The notes beneath the pieces were generated by a model, which was not told the DNA's origin, ran no database searches, and saw only the letters and a list, made by a program, of their open reading frames with translations. Position numbers and translations under genes: made by a program. From positions 1,116,001 to 1,180,000 of the forward strand of contig NZ_CP149803.1 in assembly GCF_037943105.1 (NCBI RefSeq): a DNA stretch of 64,000 nucleotides, read 5' to 3'. This document shows positions 9,948 to 20,191 of this stretch, in pieces (position 1 is the stretch's first letter; each line of letters starts with the position of its first letter). The stretch is from Pseudomonas sp. TMP9 (GTDB taxonomy: Bacteria; Pseudomonadota; Gammaproteobacteria; Pseudomonadales; Pseudomonadaceae).

Positions 9948-11000
9948 ATGTCCGTGTTTTCTCATATCGATTTCGACCACCACGAACAGGTGGTCTATGG
10001 CCACGAGAAGGCCAGCGGCCTGAAGGCGATTATTGCCATTCATAACAGCAACCTTGGCCCGGCCCTCGGCGGTTGCCGCATGTGGAATTACGCCAATGAT
10101 GATGAAGCGCTGCGCGATGTGCTGCGCTTGTCGCGCGGCATGACCTACAAATCAGCCTTGGCCAACTTGCCGCTGGGTGGCGGTAAAGCGGTGATTATCG
10201 GTGACCCGCACACCGGCAAAAGCGCGGCGCTGTTCCAGGCCATGGGTGATTTTGTCGACAGTCTCGGTGGGCGCTACATCACCGCCGCCGACTCCGGCAC
10301 CGGGGTTGCAGAAATGCAGATCATGGCTGAGCGTACCCGCCACGTATCCGGTGCTGAATCGCGTGAAGCCATCGCCGGTGGCACGCGCAATGGCGATCCG
10401 TCACCGGCCACGGCTTTTGGGGTGTTTATCGGTATTCAAGCAGCGGTCAAACACCGTTTGCAGCGTGATGATTTGCGCGGCCTCAAAGTAGCGATTCAAG
10501 GCGTCGGGCAGGTGGGCTTTGATCTCGCCCGGCAATTGAGGGAAGCCGGTGCCGAGCTGTGGGTAAGCGATATTGTCGAGGCCAATGTGCGCCGTGCTGT
10601 CGAGCAACTGGGCGCAACTGCCGTCACCCAGCAGGCGATTTTTGCCTTGGATGTCGATGTGTTCGCACCGTGCGCCATGGGCGGCATCATCAACCAACAA
10701 ACCCTGGAGGTCCTGCGCGCGCCGATTATCGCCGGGGCTGCCAACAACCAGTTGGCCGATGCCAGCCTGGCGCAAACGCTGCGCCGTAACGAGTGCTTGT
10801 ATGCGCCGGATTACGCCATTAATGCCGGCGGTATTATTGATGTCTACTACGGCCGCAGCGGCGGCAGCGCCGCGCAACTTAAGGCGCATATCGAGGGGAT
10901 TGGCGTGACGCTAACGCAGATATTCCAGCGCTCAGATGCAGCCGGTAAAACTACCACGCAGATTGCCGACCAGCTGGCCGAAGAGCGCTTCGCCGGCTAA
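9948..11000 (+). CDS. Leucine/amino-acid dehydrogenase (Glu/Leu/Phe/Val dehydrogenase family)
   Basis: 350 residues, the usual size for leucine dehydrogenase. The dimerisation domain has the substrate motif [11 protein letters not shown] and the catalytic Lys80 in LGGGKAVI. The NAD-binding domain begins near residue 180 ([17 protein letters not shown]). It catalyses NAD-dependent oxidative deamination of a branched or aromatic amino acid to the 2-oxo acid. AAGGA precedes the ATG. With the adjacent indolepyruvate-type oxidoreductase it forms a two-step route from amino acid to acyl-CoA; substrate range (Leu/Val/Ile versus Phe) cannot be decided from sequence alone. Confidence 0.9.
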   Translation: MSVFSHIDFDHHEQVVYGHEKASGLKAIIAIHNSNLGPALGGCRMWNYANDDEALRDVLRLSRGMTYKSALANLPLGGGKAVIIGDPHTGKSAALFQAMGDFVDSLGGRYITAADSGTGVAEMQIMAERTRHVSGAESREAIAGGTRNGDPSPATAFGVFIGIQAAVKHRLQRDDLRGLKVAIQGVGQVGFDLARQLREAGAELWVSDIVEANVRRAVEQLGATAVTQQAIFALDVDVFAPCAMGGIINQQTLEVLRAPIIAGAANNQLADASLAQTLRRNECLYAPDYAINAGGIIDVYYGRSGGSAAQLKAHIEGIGVTLTQIFQRSDAAGKTTTQIADQLAEERFAG

Positions 11001-11137
11001 GCCAGTGGTCGCGTCACGCATTTAAGTCAGCGGCCAATGCCTTCGCCACACGTTGCCCGCTCATCATTAATAAGCGCTTGAGGGCGAAACGTTGCCCCGC
11101 TTAGTCAGCCTGTTGGCACAGCGATAGCGGCAGCGGC

Positions 11138-11166
11138 ATGACAAACCAGCCCATCCTCGCTAAGAT
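11138..11166 (+). promoter_or_regulatory. Candidate sigma70 promoter of tRNA-Arg
   Basis: The -35 ATGACA (11138-11143) and -10 TAAGAT (11161-11166) are separated by 17 bases. Expected transcription would start about 25 bases before the tRNA. This rests on motif reading only. Confidence 0.45.
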
Positions 11167-11198
11167 GCCGCCCGCTGGTAGCCTGTCTTCCAGCCTTG

Positions 11199-11273
11199 GT
11201 TCCCATAGTTCAATGGATAGAACAAGCCCCTCCTAAGGGCTAGATACTGGTTCGAATCCAGTTGGGAACGCCA
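11199..11273 (+). tRNA. tRNA-Arg (anticodon CCT)
   Basis: A complete cloverleaf is readable. The acceptor GTTCCCA (11199-11205) pairs with TGGGAAC (11263-11269). The anticodon stem AGCCC/GGGCT encloses loop CTCCTAA with anticodon CCT at 11232-11234. The T arm is ACTGG-TTCGAAT-CCAGT, and CCA is encoded at 11271-11273. It reads AGG codons. I see no integrase or direct repeat suggesting an integrated element here. Confidence 0.96.
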
Positions 11274-12930
<1,657 letters not shown>

Positions 12931-12963
12931 CCCGCCTCGACTCAGGCAGGTTCTGCCGCACAC

Positions 12964-12993
12964 AAAAATGCCCGCGCAATGCGGGCATTTTTT
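12964..12993. terminator. Bidirectional intrinsic terminator between gdhA and the hydroxyisourate hydrolase gene
   Basis: A 12-bp stem AAAAATGCCCGC/GCGGGCATTTTT with loop GCAAT is followed by T residues on the plus strand and, by symmetry, on the minus strand. It lies between convergent genes. Confidence 0.88.
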
Positions 12994-13048
12994 ATAGGCT
13001 TCAGGCTAAAGCGCGAGCGGGTCTGCGCATTAGCCGACCGCTGACGGC

Positions 13049-13459
13049 TTAGTTACCGCGATAAGTCGAGAAGCCGTAAGGGCTGAGCAGCAGCGGAATG
13101 TGGTAGTGCGGCACGGTGCCGTCTACTTCGAAGATCACCGGTACTTCTGGGAAGAAGCTCGCCGTGGCGTGCTTTTTGAACCACTCACCGGTCTTAAACG
13201 TGACGCGGTAGGTGCCTTTTTCCAACGCCTTGTCTGCCGGGTATAGGGCCGGGATGCGGCCTTGTTCGTTGGTCACGCCGCTGTTGAGCATGTCCCAGCT
13301 TTTACCGTCCTGCTTTTCCAGGGTCACGCTGACTTCAGGTGAAGGCAGGCCGTCTTGCAGGTTCAGTACGTGCACGCTTAGCGGGTTGCCAGCGGCCAAG
13401 GCCAGGGAGGAGAGGCCGCTCAGTACAGCGCCGACAAATAGAGTTTTCAGCAGATTCAT
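13049..13459 (-). CDS. hiuH: 5-hydroxyisourate hydrolase (transthyretin-like), exported
   Basis: 136 residues. A signal peptide (LLKTLFVGAVLSGLSSLALA) precedes a transthyretin-like domain with LSVHVLN, NEQGRIPAL and HYHIPLLLSPYGFSTYRG near the C-terminus. The catalytic His and Arg positions of the family are present. The classical C-terminal YRGS reads YRGN here, a small deviation. The family hydrolyses 5-hydroxyisourate to OHCU in urate breakdown; E. coli has a periplasmic member. The gene lies 15 bases after a GlcG/HbpS-like gene in one operon, divergent from a two-component system with an HprR-like box between them. Confidence 0.88.
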   Translation of the reverse strand: MNLLKTLFVGAVLSGLSSLALAAGNPLSVHVLNLQDGLPSPEVSVTLEKQDGKSWDMLNSGVTNEQGRIPALYPADKALEKGTYRVTFKTGEWFKKHATASFFPEVPVIFEVDGTVPHYHIPLLLSPYGFSTYRGN

Positions 13460-13474
13460 GGTGTGGTTCCTAGA

Positions 13475-13981
13475 TTAGTGTGTGGAGGGCAAAATTTGAG
13501 CAATGGCTTTCAGGGCGCAGCCTTCATCAATCTCAGCGCCGCCGGCACCGGCGACACCGATGGCACCGATCACCTGATCGCCGACCTTTAAAGGCACACC
13601 GCCGCCGAGCAACAGCAGCTCGTCGAGGGTGTTGAGGTTCTCAGCATCGGGGTTATTGCGAGCACGCTCAGACAGCAGGCGCGTCGCGGTTTTGGTCGAC
13701 AGCGCGGTGAATGCTTTGCGCTGCGCCGCGAGGGTGTTGTGCGGGCCGACGTTATCGTCACGCTGCACGGCAACCAGGTTGCCGCCACGGTCAACCACCG
13801 CCGCCACGCCGGTGCGGCCGTCAGCATGGCAAGCGGCCAGCGTGGCGTTGAGCAAGTCATTGGCCAAGGCCAGGGTGACGTCCTGACGTTGAGCAACCTG
13901 CGGCTCATTGGCGGCCCAAGTGGTAGAAGAGGCCATGGCCAGTGCGAGTAGTGACAGGGTAGCGGCGCTGCGAAGGTGCAT
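13475..13981 (-). CDS. GlcG/HbpS-family (DUF336) heme-binding-like protein, exported
   Basis: 168 residues. An N-terminal signal peptide (ATLSLLALAMASSTTWA) is followed by a single DUF336 domain, recognisable by VVDRGGNLVAVQRDDN, the mid-protein region RKAFTALSTKTAT and the Gly-rich end LLLGGGVPLKVGDQVIGAIGVAG. Members include HbpS, an extracellular heme-binding, redox-related protein, and GlcG of unknown function. It is first gene of the operon with the hydroxyisourate hydrolase and sits 147 bases from the divergent response regulator. A periplasmic role linked to oxidative stress is inferred from this setting only. Confidence 0.85.
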   Translation of the reverse strand: MHLRSAATLSLLALAMASSTTWAANEPQVAQRQDVTLALANDLLNATLAACHADGRTGVAAVVDRGGNLVAVQRDDNVGPHNTLAAQRKAFTALSTKTATRLLSERARNNPDAENLNTLDELLLLGGGVPLKVGDQVIGAIGVAGAGGAEIDEGCALKAIAQILPSTH

Positions 13982-14060
13982 GTCGTTCTCCAGGGTTAGG
14001 CTCGGCTGAGCGGTTGCTGGCCATACTGCCTAGGCGCCTGGGTCAAACTGATTGCGCGTG

Positions 14061-14078
14061 CATTACCAATTTGTAATG
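14061..14078. promoter_or_regulatory. HprR/CusR-type operator (CATTACCAATTTGTAATG)
   Basis: An 18-bp inverted repeat, symmetrical at all but one base pair, lies midway between the DUF336/hiuH operon and the two-component genes. It differs at two positions from the E. coli HprR/CusR consensus CATTACAAAATTGTAATG as I recall it. It could serve both divergent promoters. Confidence 0.75.
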
Positions 14079-14128
14079 GGAGCGCTGCGCGTAACGGCCT
14101 AGGCTATGCGCCTGTGTTGGAGGAAAAC

Positions 14129-14800
14129 ATGCGAATTCTGCTCGTTGAAGACGAAGTAAAAACGGCGGACTACCTGTGCAAGGGTCTGAGCGAATCGGGC
14201 TATCGGGTGGAGGTGGCCCTTAACGGCTTGGATGGTCAGCATCTGGTGCAAGAGCACGAGTTTGACCTGATCATTCTTGACGTCATGCTGCCCGGCCTGG
14301 ATGGCTGGCAGCTGTTGCAGATCATCCGGCGCAAGCTGCAAACGCCGGTGCTGTTTCTCACGGCGCGCGATGCCGTGGAAGACCGGGTTAAAGGCTTGGA
14401 GCTGGGTGCGGATGATTACCTGGTCAAACCCTTTTCCTACGCTGAGTTGCTGGCGCGGGTGCGCACCTTGCTGCGCCGTGGCCCGCCGCGTGAGGTTGAG
14501 CAGTTTCAGATCGCCGACCTGCACCTAGACCTGTTGCGGCGCAAGGTCACCCGCAATGGCGATCGCCTGACCCTGACCAACAAAGAGTTTGCCCTGCTGC
14601 ACCTGCTGCTCAGCCGCGAAGGTGAAGTGTTGTCGCGCACCCTGATTGCCTCTCATGTGTGGCAGATGAATTTCGACAGCGACACCAATGTGGTCGACGT
14701 CGCCATCCGCCGGTTACGCGCCAAAGTTGATGACCCCTATCCGCTCAAGCTGATCCATACCGTGCGCGGCATGGGCTACATGCTGGAGGCGCAGTCGTGA
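14129..14800 (+). CDS. OmpR-family response regulator (HprR/CusR type)
   Basis: 223 residues. The receiver domain (1-115) has acidic residues VEDE, phospho-acceptor Asp51 in LDVMLPG, and Lys in DDYLVKPF. A winged-helix DNA-binding domain follows (about 125-220). The ATG at 14129 is preceded by GGAGG at 5 bases. Its stop overlaps the kinase start by four bases (GTGA). Length equals E. coli HprR. The adjacent 18-bp box and divergent hydroxyisourate hydrolase match the E. coli hiuH/hprRS arrangement, so a peroxide/hypochlorite-responsive HprR function is likelier than a plain copper regulator, but the two are paralogous. Confidence 0.9.
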   Translation: MRILLVEDEVKTADYLCKGLSESGYRVEVALNGLDGQHLVQEHEFDLIILDVMLPGLDGWQLLQIIRRKLQTPVLFLTARDAVEDRVKGLELGADDYLVKPFSYAELLARVRTLLRRGPPREVEQFQIADLHLDLLRRKVTRNGDRLTLTNKEFALLHLLLSREGEVLSRTLIASHVWQMNFDSDTNVVDVAIRRLRAKVDDPYPLKLIHTVRGMGYMLEAQS

Positions 14801-16167
14801 GGCTGTGGCCGCGCGCGCTAAGCGTAAAACTGGCGTTGATGTTCGCGTTGGTTAGCGCGCTGTTATTGGGTGCAATTGGCTTTTACCTGTACCAATCGCT
14901 GCAGCGCGAAATCGCCTGGCGTGACGACCAGGCACTGCTCGGCCGGTTGGAACGCATGCAAGCCTTGCTCGATGACAGCGAGAGCATCGAAGCCCTGCGC
15001 CGTAGGCCGCAGCTTTATGAAAATATGCTGGGCAACCGCGACAGCCTGCTGTGGATAGTCGACGACGCCGGGCACCGGCTGATCGAGATCAACCCCGGCG
15101 TATTGCCGCTGCCAGCATTGCCGGCCGCGCAGCAAGTGATGCTCGGCGACAGCGCGGGCAGCGAGCCATTGCGCCTGGCTTGGCTGGATGTAAACCGTGG
15201 CGATCGTCGCCTGACCCTGATTGCCGGCAAGTTGCTCAGCGAGCGTGAGCAGATGCTCGCGGCCTATCGCCTCAAGCTTTGGCTGGCCTTATCTGTGGGT
15301 GCGTTATTGGCCTTTGGGCTGGGCTGGTTGGTCAGCGTGCGCGGCTTGCGTCCGGTGCGGCAACTGGCAACGCGCGCCGCCGCCATTGACGTGCAGCACC
15401 TGCACCTGCGCCTGGATGAGTTTAAAGACGTCAGCGAGTTACAGGCGCTCAGCCACGCCCTTAACCAAATGCTCGCGCGCTTAGAAGACGGCTTCGCCCA
15501 GCTCTCGCGCTTCTCCGAAGACCTGGCCCACGAGATGCGCACCCCGCTGAGCAACCTGATGGGCCACGCGCAGCAAACCCTGGCGCGGAGCCGCCCGCTG
15601 GATGAATATCAGAACCTGCTGGTGTCTAACCTTGAGGAATATGAGCGGCTGGCGCGAATGATCGACAGCATGCTGTTTCTCGCACGTACCGAGCAGGCCA
15701 ATGCCTCGATCAACCAGCAAACGCTCGATTTGCACGAGTTGCTCGAACAGCTCTGCGAGTACTTCGAAGGCACCGCGCAAGAGAGCGCCATGGCGCTGCT
15801 CAACCAGGCCAGCGGCACGCTAACCGCCGACCCACAATTATTACGTCGCGCCCTGGCCAACCTGCTGGCCAATGCACTGCGCTACGGTGCAGCGGACAAT
15901 ACGGTGACGATCAGCAGCCGGCTGCAGGACGGCGTCTGTGAAATCAGCGTGCATAACGCCGGCCCTGCGATTGCCGCCGAACACCTGCCACGCCTGTTCG
16001 AGCGCTTCTACCGCTGCGATCCGTCACGCAACCAACCGGACGACTCTGGCGGCTTGGGTCTGGCCATCGTGCGCTCGATCATGCAGGCGCATGGCGGGCG
16101 GGTCAGCGTTATCAGTAATGAGACGGGCACACGCTTTAGCTTGCTGTTTCCTTTAACCAAGGCTTGA
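14797..16167 (+). CDS. Membrane sensor histidine kinase (HprS/CusS type)
   Basis: 456 residues. Two transmembrane segments (about 10-32 and 160-182) flank a periplasmic domain of about 125 residues, then a HAMP region, the H-box [13 protein letters not shown] with His245, and the N, G1 ([12 protein letters not shown]) and G2 boxes. The start is GTG, overlapping the regulator stop. The segment [10 protein letters not shown] after the first membrane helix resembles the HprS N-terminus from memory. It autophosphorylates and signals to the preceding regulator; the stimulus is not readable from sequence. Confidence 0.9.
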   Translation: MRLWPRALSVKLALMFALVSALLLGAIGFYLYQSLQREIAWRDDQALLGRLERMQALLDDSESIEALRRRPQLYENMLGNRDSLLWIVDDAGHRLIEINPGVLPLPALPAAQQVMLGDSAGSEPLRLAWLDVNRGDRRLTLIAGKLLSEREQMLAAYRLKLWLALSVGALLAFGLGWLVSVRGLRPVRQLATRAAAIDVQHLHLRLDEFKDVSELQALSHALNQMLARLEDGFAQLSRFSEDLAHEMRTPLSNLMGHAQQTLARSRPLDEYQNLLVSNLEEYERLARMIDSMLFLARTEQANASINQQTLDLHELLEQLCEYFEGTAQESAMALLNQASGTLTADPQLLRRALANLLANALRYGAADNTVTISSRLQDGVCEISVHNAGPAIAAEHLPRLFERFYRCDPSRNQPDDSGGLGLAIVRSIMQAHGGRVSVISNETGTRFSLLFPLTKA

Positions 16168-16179
16168 ACCAGAAAGCAG

Positions 16180-16211
16180 AAAGCCCCGAAACCGGTTGGT
16201 TTCAGGGCTTT
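16180..16211. terminator. Intrinsic terminator between the kinase gene and tRNA-Gly
   Basis: The stem AAAGCCCCGAAACC/GGTTTCAGGGCTTT has one mismatch and loop GGTT. It is followed by moderately T-rich sequence on both strands. It lies between convergent transcripts, directly 3' of tRNA-Gly. Confidence 0.7.
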
Positions 16212-16224
16212 AGATTCTGCGATT

Positions 16225-16298
16225 TGGAGCGGGCGATGGGAATCGAACCCACAGCTCTAGCTTGGGAAGCTAGGGTATTACCACTATACGACGCCCGC
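16225..16298 (-). tRNA. tRNA-Gly (anticodon CCC)
   Basis: On the minus strand the acceptor is GCGGGCG/CGCCCGC. The anticodon stem CTAGC/GCTAG encloses TTCCCAA, giving anticodon CCC. The T loop is TTCGATT, and CCA is encoded (TGG at 16225-16227 on the plus strand). It reads GGG codons. Confidence 0.95.
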
Positions 16299-16308
16299 AG
16301 CGGGTGCC

Positions 16309-16337
16309 TTTATACCGGAAGTCTTGGCCGAAATGAA
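16309..16337 (-). promoter_or_regulatory. Candidate promoter of tRNA-Gly
   Basis: A -10 TATAAA (16314-16309 on the minus strand) lies 10 bases before the tRNA, with a weak -35 TTCATT 17 bases further upstream. The -10 is good and the -35 is poor. Confidence 0.35.
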
Positions 16338-16394
16338 GCGCGCTGCGCAGCTAATCGGTGGCAATGCGCGGCAGGAGTGGGGCTTGGCGGTACT

Positions 16395-17279
16395 TTATAC
16401 GGCAATCGCATGGTGCTGGTTAGGCACTCGGTGGTAGCTGCAGTTGTTGCGCGCCGGGGGCTGCAGGAAGTTAAGCAGGGCGGTCTGGCTCTGCAGGCAT
16501 GCGCCTTTGTGCTCCATATCGAGAAAGTGCCCGGCGTTGTTGATGATGACGAACTGGCAGTCGCTCAGGTACTCGGCAAACACCCGCACATCTTGCGCGG
16601 CGGTGTACTCATCGCGATCGCCGTTGATAAACAGCAGTGGGATGTCGATGGTCGCCAAGCATTGCATCTGGCCGTGGTTGTCTAGTTGCAACACCTGATT
16701 GATGTGCGCGTGCATCTGCAGGTATTCGTGGCGGTCCAGGCGGCTGATGTGCCGGTGGTTAAAGCGCTTAAACAGCGAGGGCAGGTACTTGCCGATGGTG
16801 CTGTTGACCAGTTGGCCGACTTGCTCACCGTCTGCGGCTTGCAGGCAGACCATGCCTCTTGCTAAGTAGTCGAGCATCGCTTTGTTCAGCAGCGGCGAGA
16901 AGGAGGTGATCACCGCCTTTTCGATCCGCGCCGGGCGTTGCGCCAAAGCCAGCATAGCGGCGACGCCACCCCAAGAGAACGACAGCAGATAGTCGACCTT
17001 AAACACCTCAATAAGCTCCAGCAAAATGGTTGCTTCATCTTCTTTGCTGATCGGCCGGCTATGGCGGTTGTGCGGCTTGGATTGGCCGGCATAGGGCTGG
17101 TCGTAAAGCACCACATTGAACTGCGGTCGCAGGTACTTGAGGGTTTGTGCAAAGGCGGCGGTGGTGGCCAGCGAACCGTTGATCAGGATGATGGTCTTGC
17201 GCGCGCTGGGGTTGGCGTAGAACTCCGTGTGAACCTTAAACGTCCTGTGAATATCGACGACAGCGGTGGCTGGTTTCAT
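16395..17279 (-). CDS. phaG: PhaG-type 3-hydroxyacyl-ACP thioesterase/transacylase
   Basis: 294 residues, alpha/beta-hydrolase fold of the RhlA/PhaG group. Diagnostic stretches shared with P. putida PhaG (from memory) are TEFY, TIILINGSLATTA, the PHNR segment before LISKE-like residues, GKYLPSLFKRFN, YLQMHAHINQVL and INGDRDEYT. The nucleophile elbow reads SFSWGG and a late His is in AGHFLDME. PhaG diverts 3-hydroxyacyl-ACP from fatty-acid synthesis to medium-chain polyhydroxyalkanoate. RhlA was the alternative; it is rejected because motif matches favour PhaG and no rhlB/rhlC is near. GGAGG precedes the ATG. It is a single gene with no pha genes beside it. Confidence 0.88.
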   Translation of the reverse strand: MKPATAVVDIHRTFKVHTEFYANPSARKTIILINGSLATTAAFAQTLKYLRPQFNVVLYDQPYAGQSKPHNRHSRPISKEDEATILLELIEVFKVDYLLSFSWGGVAAMLALAQRPARIEKAVITSFSPLLNKAMLDYLARGMVCLQAADGEQVGQLVNSTIGKYLPSLFKRFNHRHISRLDRHEYLQMHAHINQVLQLDNHGQMQCLATIDIPLLFINGDRDEYTAAQDVRVFAEYLSDCQFVIINNAGHFLDMEHKGACLQSQTALLNFLQPPARNNCSYHRVPNQHHAIAV

Positions 17280-17666
17280 GGCGTTTCCTCCGGGCGCAAT
17301 ACGTGACCATGGCTAACGGCAGCGGCGTTGAGCCAGGCGGTATAAGGCAGACAGCTAAACGCCTGGACGTGACAGCACGATGTCAGTCGTAAGGTTTTTA
17401 TAAGTCATTTATTTTCAACCAGTTAGAGCGCAAGCCACGCGCCAACCACAGCCTTTATAGCGACCGGCATTTGGCAGCGGCTTGACCAGACAGAAACTCT
17501 TTCGCGCAGCGTGCAGGTAGCCGATAAAGCGCTGAGAGGGCTCTGGAGATTGCTTGATCATCCCTAGCTGTAGGCTTGGATTTAAACAGCGCTGTATTGC
17601 ACAAATAAGTCGTGGCGCGGTTTTGCTTTCGGCACTTGTCGGGTGTGAGAGAGGGCGGCGAGCGGC
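17280..17666. other. Intergenic region between phaG and rsuA
   Basis: About 390 bases with no credible coding sequence. An AT-rich patch near 17390-17420 could carry the phaG promoter. I found no strong hairpin or repeat element. Confidence 0.5.
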
Positions 17667-18359
17667 TTAGCAGCTGGCGATTTCTGCAGAGTTAAGGGCG
17701 CGGTATTGGCCGGGGGCGAGTTGTGGGTCGAGTTCGATGCTGCCCATGCTCAGGCGGTGCAGGTCGATGACTTTGTTCTGGAAGTGGCCAAACATGCGCT
17801 TGACCTGATGGTAGCGACCTTCGTGCAGGGTCAGTAGGGCGCTGTGGCTGTCGAGAATTACCAGTTCAGCGGGCAGGGTGGTGAGGCCTTCATAGGCGAA
17901 GTACAAACCTTGGGCGAATACCTCGATGTATTCGGCGCTGATCGGCTGTTCGGTGGTGACCCGGTAGACCTTGCCCAAGAGGCTGCGTGGTTCGGTTAGG
18001 CGGCGCGACCATTGGCCATCATTGGTGATGAGTAACAGGCCGCTGGTATTGAGGTCCAGACGGCCGGCCAGGTGCAGGTCGGCTTTGTCCGGCTCATCGA
18101 GTAGATCGAGCACCGTGCGGTGTTCATCGTGCTCGGTGGCGCTGACCACCCCTATTGGCTTGTGCAGCATAAAATAGCGCGCGGGTTTGCCGGCTTGCAG
18201 CAGCTGGTTATCCACCTCGATGCGGCTGAATTGGCTGACGTTGCACAGACCCTCACAGACCACCACCCCATCCACCTGCACGTGGCCGCTGACCAGCAAC
18301 TGGCGTGCGGTTTGGCGGTTGTACTGCGCTAGGTTGCTGAGAAAGCGGTCAAGGCGCAT
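17667..18359 (-). CDS. rsuA: 16S rRNA pseudouridine synthase RsuA
   Basis: 230 residues. An N-terminal S4 RNA-binding domain (MRLDRFLSNLAQYNRQTARQ) is followed by the RsuA/RluB/E/F catalytic domain with AGRLDLNTSGLLLITNDG containing the catalytic Asp, and KVYRV and EGRYHQVKRMFG. The length and N-terminus match RsuA, which makes pseudouridine 516 of 16S rRNA. It lies close after a small Cys-rich gene and a diguanylate cyclase on the same strand and is probably co-transcribed. Confidence 0.9.
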   Translation of the reverse strand: MRLDRFLSNLAQYNRQTARQLLVSGHVQVDGVVVCEGLCNVSQFSRIEVDNQLLQAGKPARYFMLHKPIGVVSATEHDEHRTVLDLLDEPDKADLHLAGRLDLNTSGLLLITNDGQWSRRLTEPRSLLGKVYRVTTEQPISAEYIEVFAQGLYFAYEGLTTLPAELVILDSHSALLTLHEGRYHQVKRMFGHFQNKVIDLHRLSMGSIELDPQLAPGQYRALNSAEIASC

Positions 18360-18361
18360 GG

Positions 18362-18577
18362 CTAATCCGCCAGGAGCGGCGAATCAGGTGGCAGGCCTTG
18401 GGCGCAGCGTGGGCACAGGCAGCTGCGGTTGCGCTGCTCGGGCGGCAGGTTAGCCAATTGCTGGGCATCTACCTTTACGCTAAAGCACCAACACTGGCTG
18501 ACTGGCGCATCGGCTGTGGCCTGGGCGCAGCGGTTGAGTTGCCCGCAGCAGGGGCAAAGAGTGGCCGTATCAGTCAC
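18362..18577 (-). CDS. Small cysteine-rich CWC-type protein
   Basis: 71 residues with eight Cys arranged CPCCGQLNRC, CWCF, and CLCPRC. This matches the short cysteine-rich CWC family, probably metal-binding; its function is unknown. It overlaps the upstream diguanylate cyclase gene by four bases and ends two bases before rsuA, so the three form one transcription unit. Confidence 0.75.
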   Translation of the reverse strand: MTDTATLCPCCGQLNRCAQATADAPVSQCWCFSVKVDAQQLANLPPEQRNRSCLCPRCAQGLPPDSPLLAD

Positions 18578-20046
18578 GTGACCTCTTCACACAGGCGGTT
18601 GCGGCCGCTTTGTTTAGCCCGGTACAGCGCGCGGTCGGCGCGGGTGATCAACTGCTCAAGCGATTCATCTGCTTGCAGTTGCGCCAAGCCAATGCTGGTG
18701 GTGATCTGCAGGTCGACGGTGTTGAAGCGGATAAGGGTTTGCTCGGTTTGCAGGCGGATTTTCTCGCCCAGCTCGCGGGCCTGTTCGGGTGTGGTGTCTT
18801 TGAGCAGCAGGATAAATTCCTCACCGCCCCATCGGCAGATGATGTCGGACTGGCGCACGGTGTTACGCAGGTGGTGGGCAAAACTGCGCAATACTTCATC
18901 ACCGGCCATATGGCCGTGGCTGTCGTTAAGTTGTTTGAAGTTGTCCAGGTCGAGTATCAGCGCGCACAGCGCACTTGAATTACGCCAGGCCTCCTGTACC
19001 GCTTGGCTGGCTAACAGGTCAAAGCCACGGCGGTTGGGCAGTGCGGTAAGCGAGTCGGTGGTGGCCAGAGCGCTGATTCGCCGCTGATAACGGCGCAGCG
19101 CTAAACTGACGATACCGATGATTAGGCTCGTAACGACCAGGCAGATCAGCAAATTGAGGTACAGCGACTTACGAATGCCGGCGACGGCGCCGTCTTCTAA
19201 TTTGTCGACAAACAGGTACCAATTCAGCTCAGGGATAAAGCGCACATTGAGAAAGTGATCGCGGCCTTGCTCCTGGTATTCGTAATCACCACTTTGCGGC
19301 TTTGGCAACTTGGCCATCAGCGCTTCCAGCCCAGGAATATCGCTGAGCGATTGGCCAATATGCGCGCCCATCGGTCCACCGCTGGCACCGGTGAGGACTA
19401 AACGGCCTTCGGTGTCGACAAAAAACACGCTGCGGTTGTAGCGCTGCTGGTAGGTATCGATCAACTTAACCACTGCATCCACGGTCAGGCCGACCCCGGT
19501 TGCGCCGATAAAGCGATGTTGAAAATCGAACACTTTGTAGTTGATAAACACGGTCATACGGTCGTTGTTGGCCAGGTCAACATCAACATTGATCTCATAG
19601 GGGGCCTGCATGTCACGCACGCGAAAGTACCAAGCGTCGCGGGGTTCGGCTTCTTTAACCTGCTTGAGCACGCCTTTGGCTTGGTAGTACGTGTGGGTTT
19701 TTTCGGAAACGAAGAAACTGGTGACCGTGGCGTAGTGCTCCTGCACCTCGCGCAGGTAACGGGTGATTTGCTCGGCATCCTGCTCGCCAGCAATCACCCA
19801 ATCACGCACATACGTGTCGCGCGACATCATCGAGGAAATCAAGATGGGCCTGACCAAATCTTTTTGTATTTCCGAATAGACGTTATCCGAGGTCAGTGGC
19901 AGTTCGGTGTTGATGATCCCTTCACGGATCGAGTCGAGGGCGGCGTAATAGCTGGCTAATGATGTAGCGAGGAAGCCACAACCAAGCAATACCAGCAGCA
20001 GCGCAATTAAGGGCCATTGGCGCGTTAGGGAGGATGGCTTCGGCAT
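18574..20046 (-). CDS. Membrane-bound diguanylate cyclase (periplasmic sensor-GGDEF)
   Basis: 490 residues. Membrane helix 1 (about 12-33), a periplasmic Cache-like sensor (about 40-290, with FINYKVFD and FIGATGVGLTVDAV), membrane helix 2 (about 297-320), then a GGDEF domain (about 330-487). The active site is GGEEF, a functional variant. An RxxD inhibitory site (RQSD) sits five residues upstream, so product inhibition is expected. It makes c-di-GMP from two GTP. It is the first gene of a unit with the CWC protein and rsuA. Confidence 0.92.
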   Translation of the reverse strand: MPKPSSLTRQWPLIALLLVLLGCGFLATSLASYYAALDSIREGIINTELPLTSDNVYSEIQKDLVRPILISSMMSRDTYVRDWVIAGEQDAEQITRYLREVQEHYATVTSFFVSEKTHTYYQAKGVLKQVKEAEPRDAWYFRVRDMQAPYEINVDVDLANNDRMTVFINYKVFDFQHRFIGATGVGLTVDAVVKLIDTYQQRYNRSVFFVDTEGRLVLTGASGGPMGAHIGQSLSDIPGLEALMAKLPKPQSGDYEYQEQGRDHFLNVRFIPELNWYLFVDKLEDGAVAGIRKSLYLNLLICLVVTSLIIGIVSLALRRYQRRISALATTDSLTALPNRRGFDLLASQAVQEAWRNSSALCALILDLDNFKQLNDSHGHMAGDEVLRSFAHHLRNTVRQSDIICRWGGEEFILLLKDTTPEQARELGEKIRLQTEQTLIRFNTVDLQITTSIGLAQLQADESLEQLITRADRALYRAKQSGRNRLCEEVT

Positions 20047-20136
20047 ACAACGCTCTGCTGACTAAATGATGGCTGCAGTGTAGCGTTTGGGTGGGTGTGC
20101 TGCTGCTCAAAAAACGGCCTTGCGCCATTAACAGCC

Positions 20137-20162
20137 AGTGTGGACGGCCAGTGTGGACGGCC
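20137..20162. repeat. 13-bp tandem duplication (CCAGTGTGGACGG x2)
   Basis: Two perfect adjacent copies lie in the space between the diguanylate cyclase start and the guanidine carboxylase end. Their significance is unknown. Confidence 0.6.
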
Positions 20163-20191
20163 TGCGCCTCCCGAGTGTTAACCGGCCCTTA

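Noticed and set aside
16395..17279. rhlA, rhamnolipid precursor synthase
   Set aside because: The residue pattern (TEFY, GSLATTA, KYLPSLFKRFN, HINQVL) fits PhaG better and no rhlB/rhlC is nearby.
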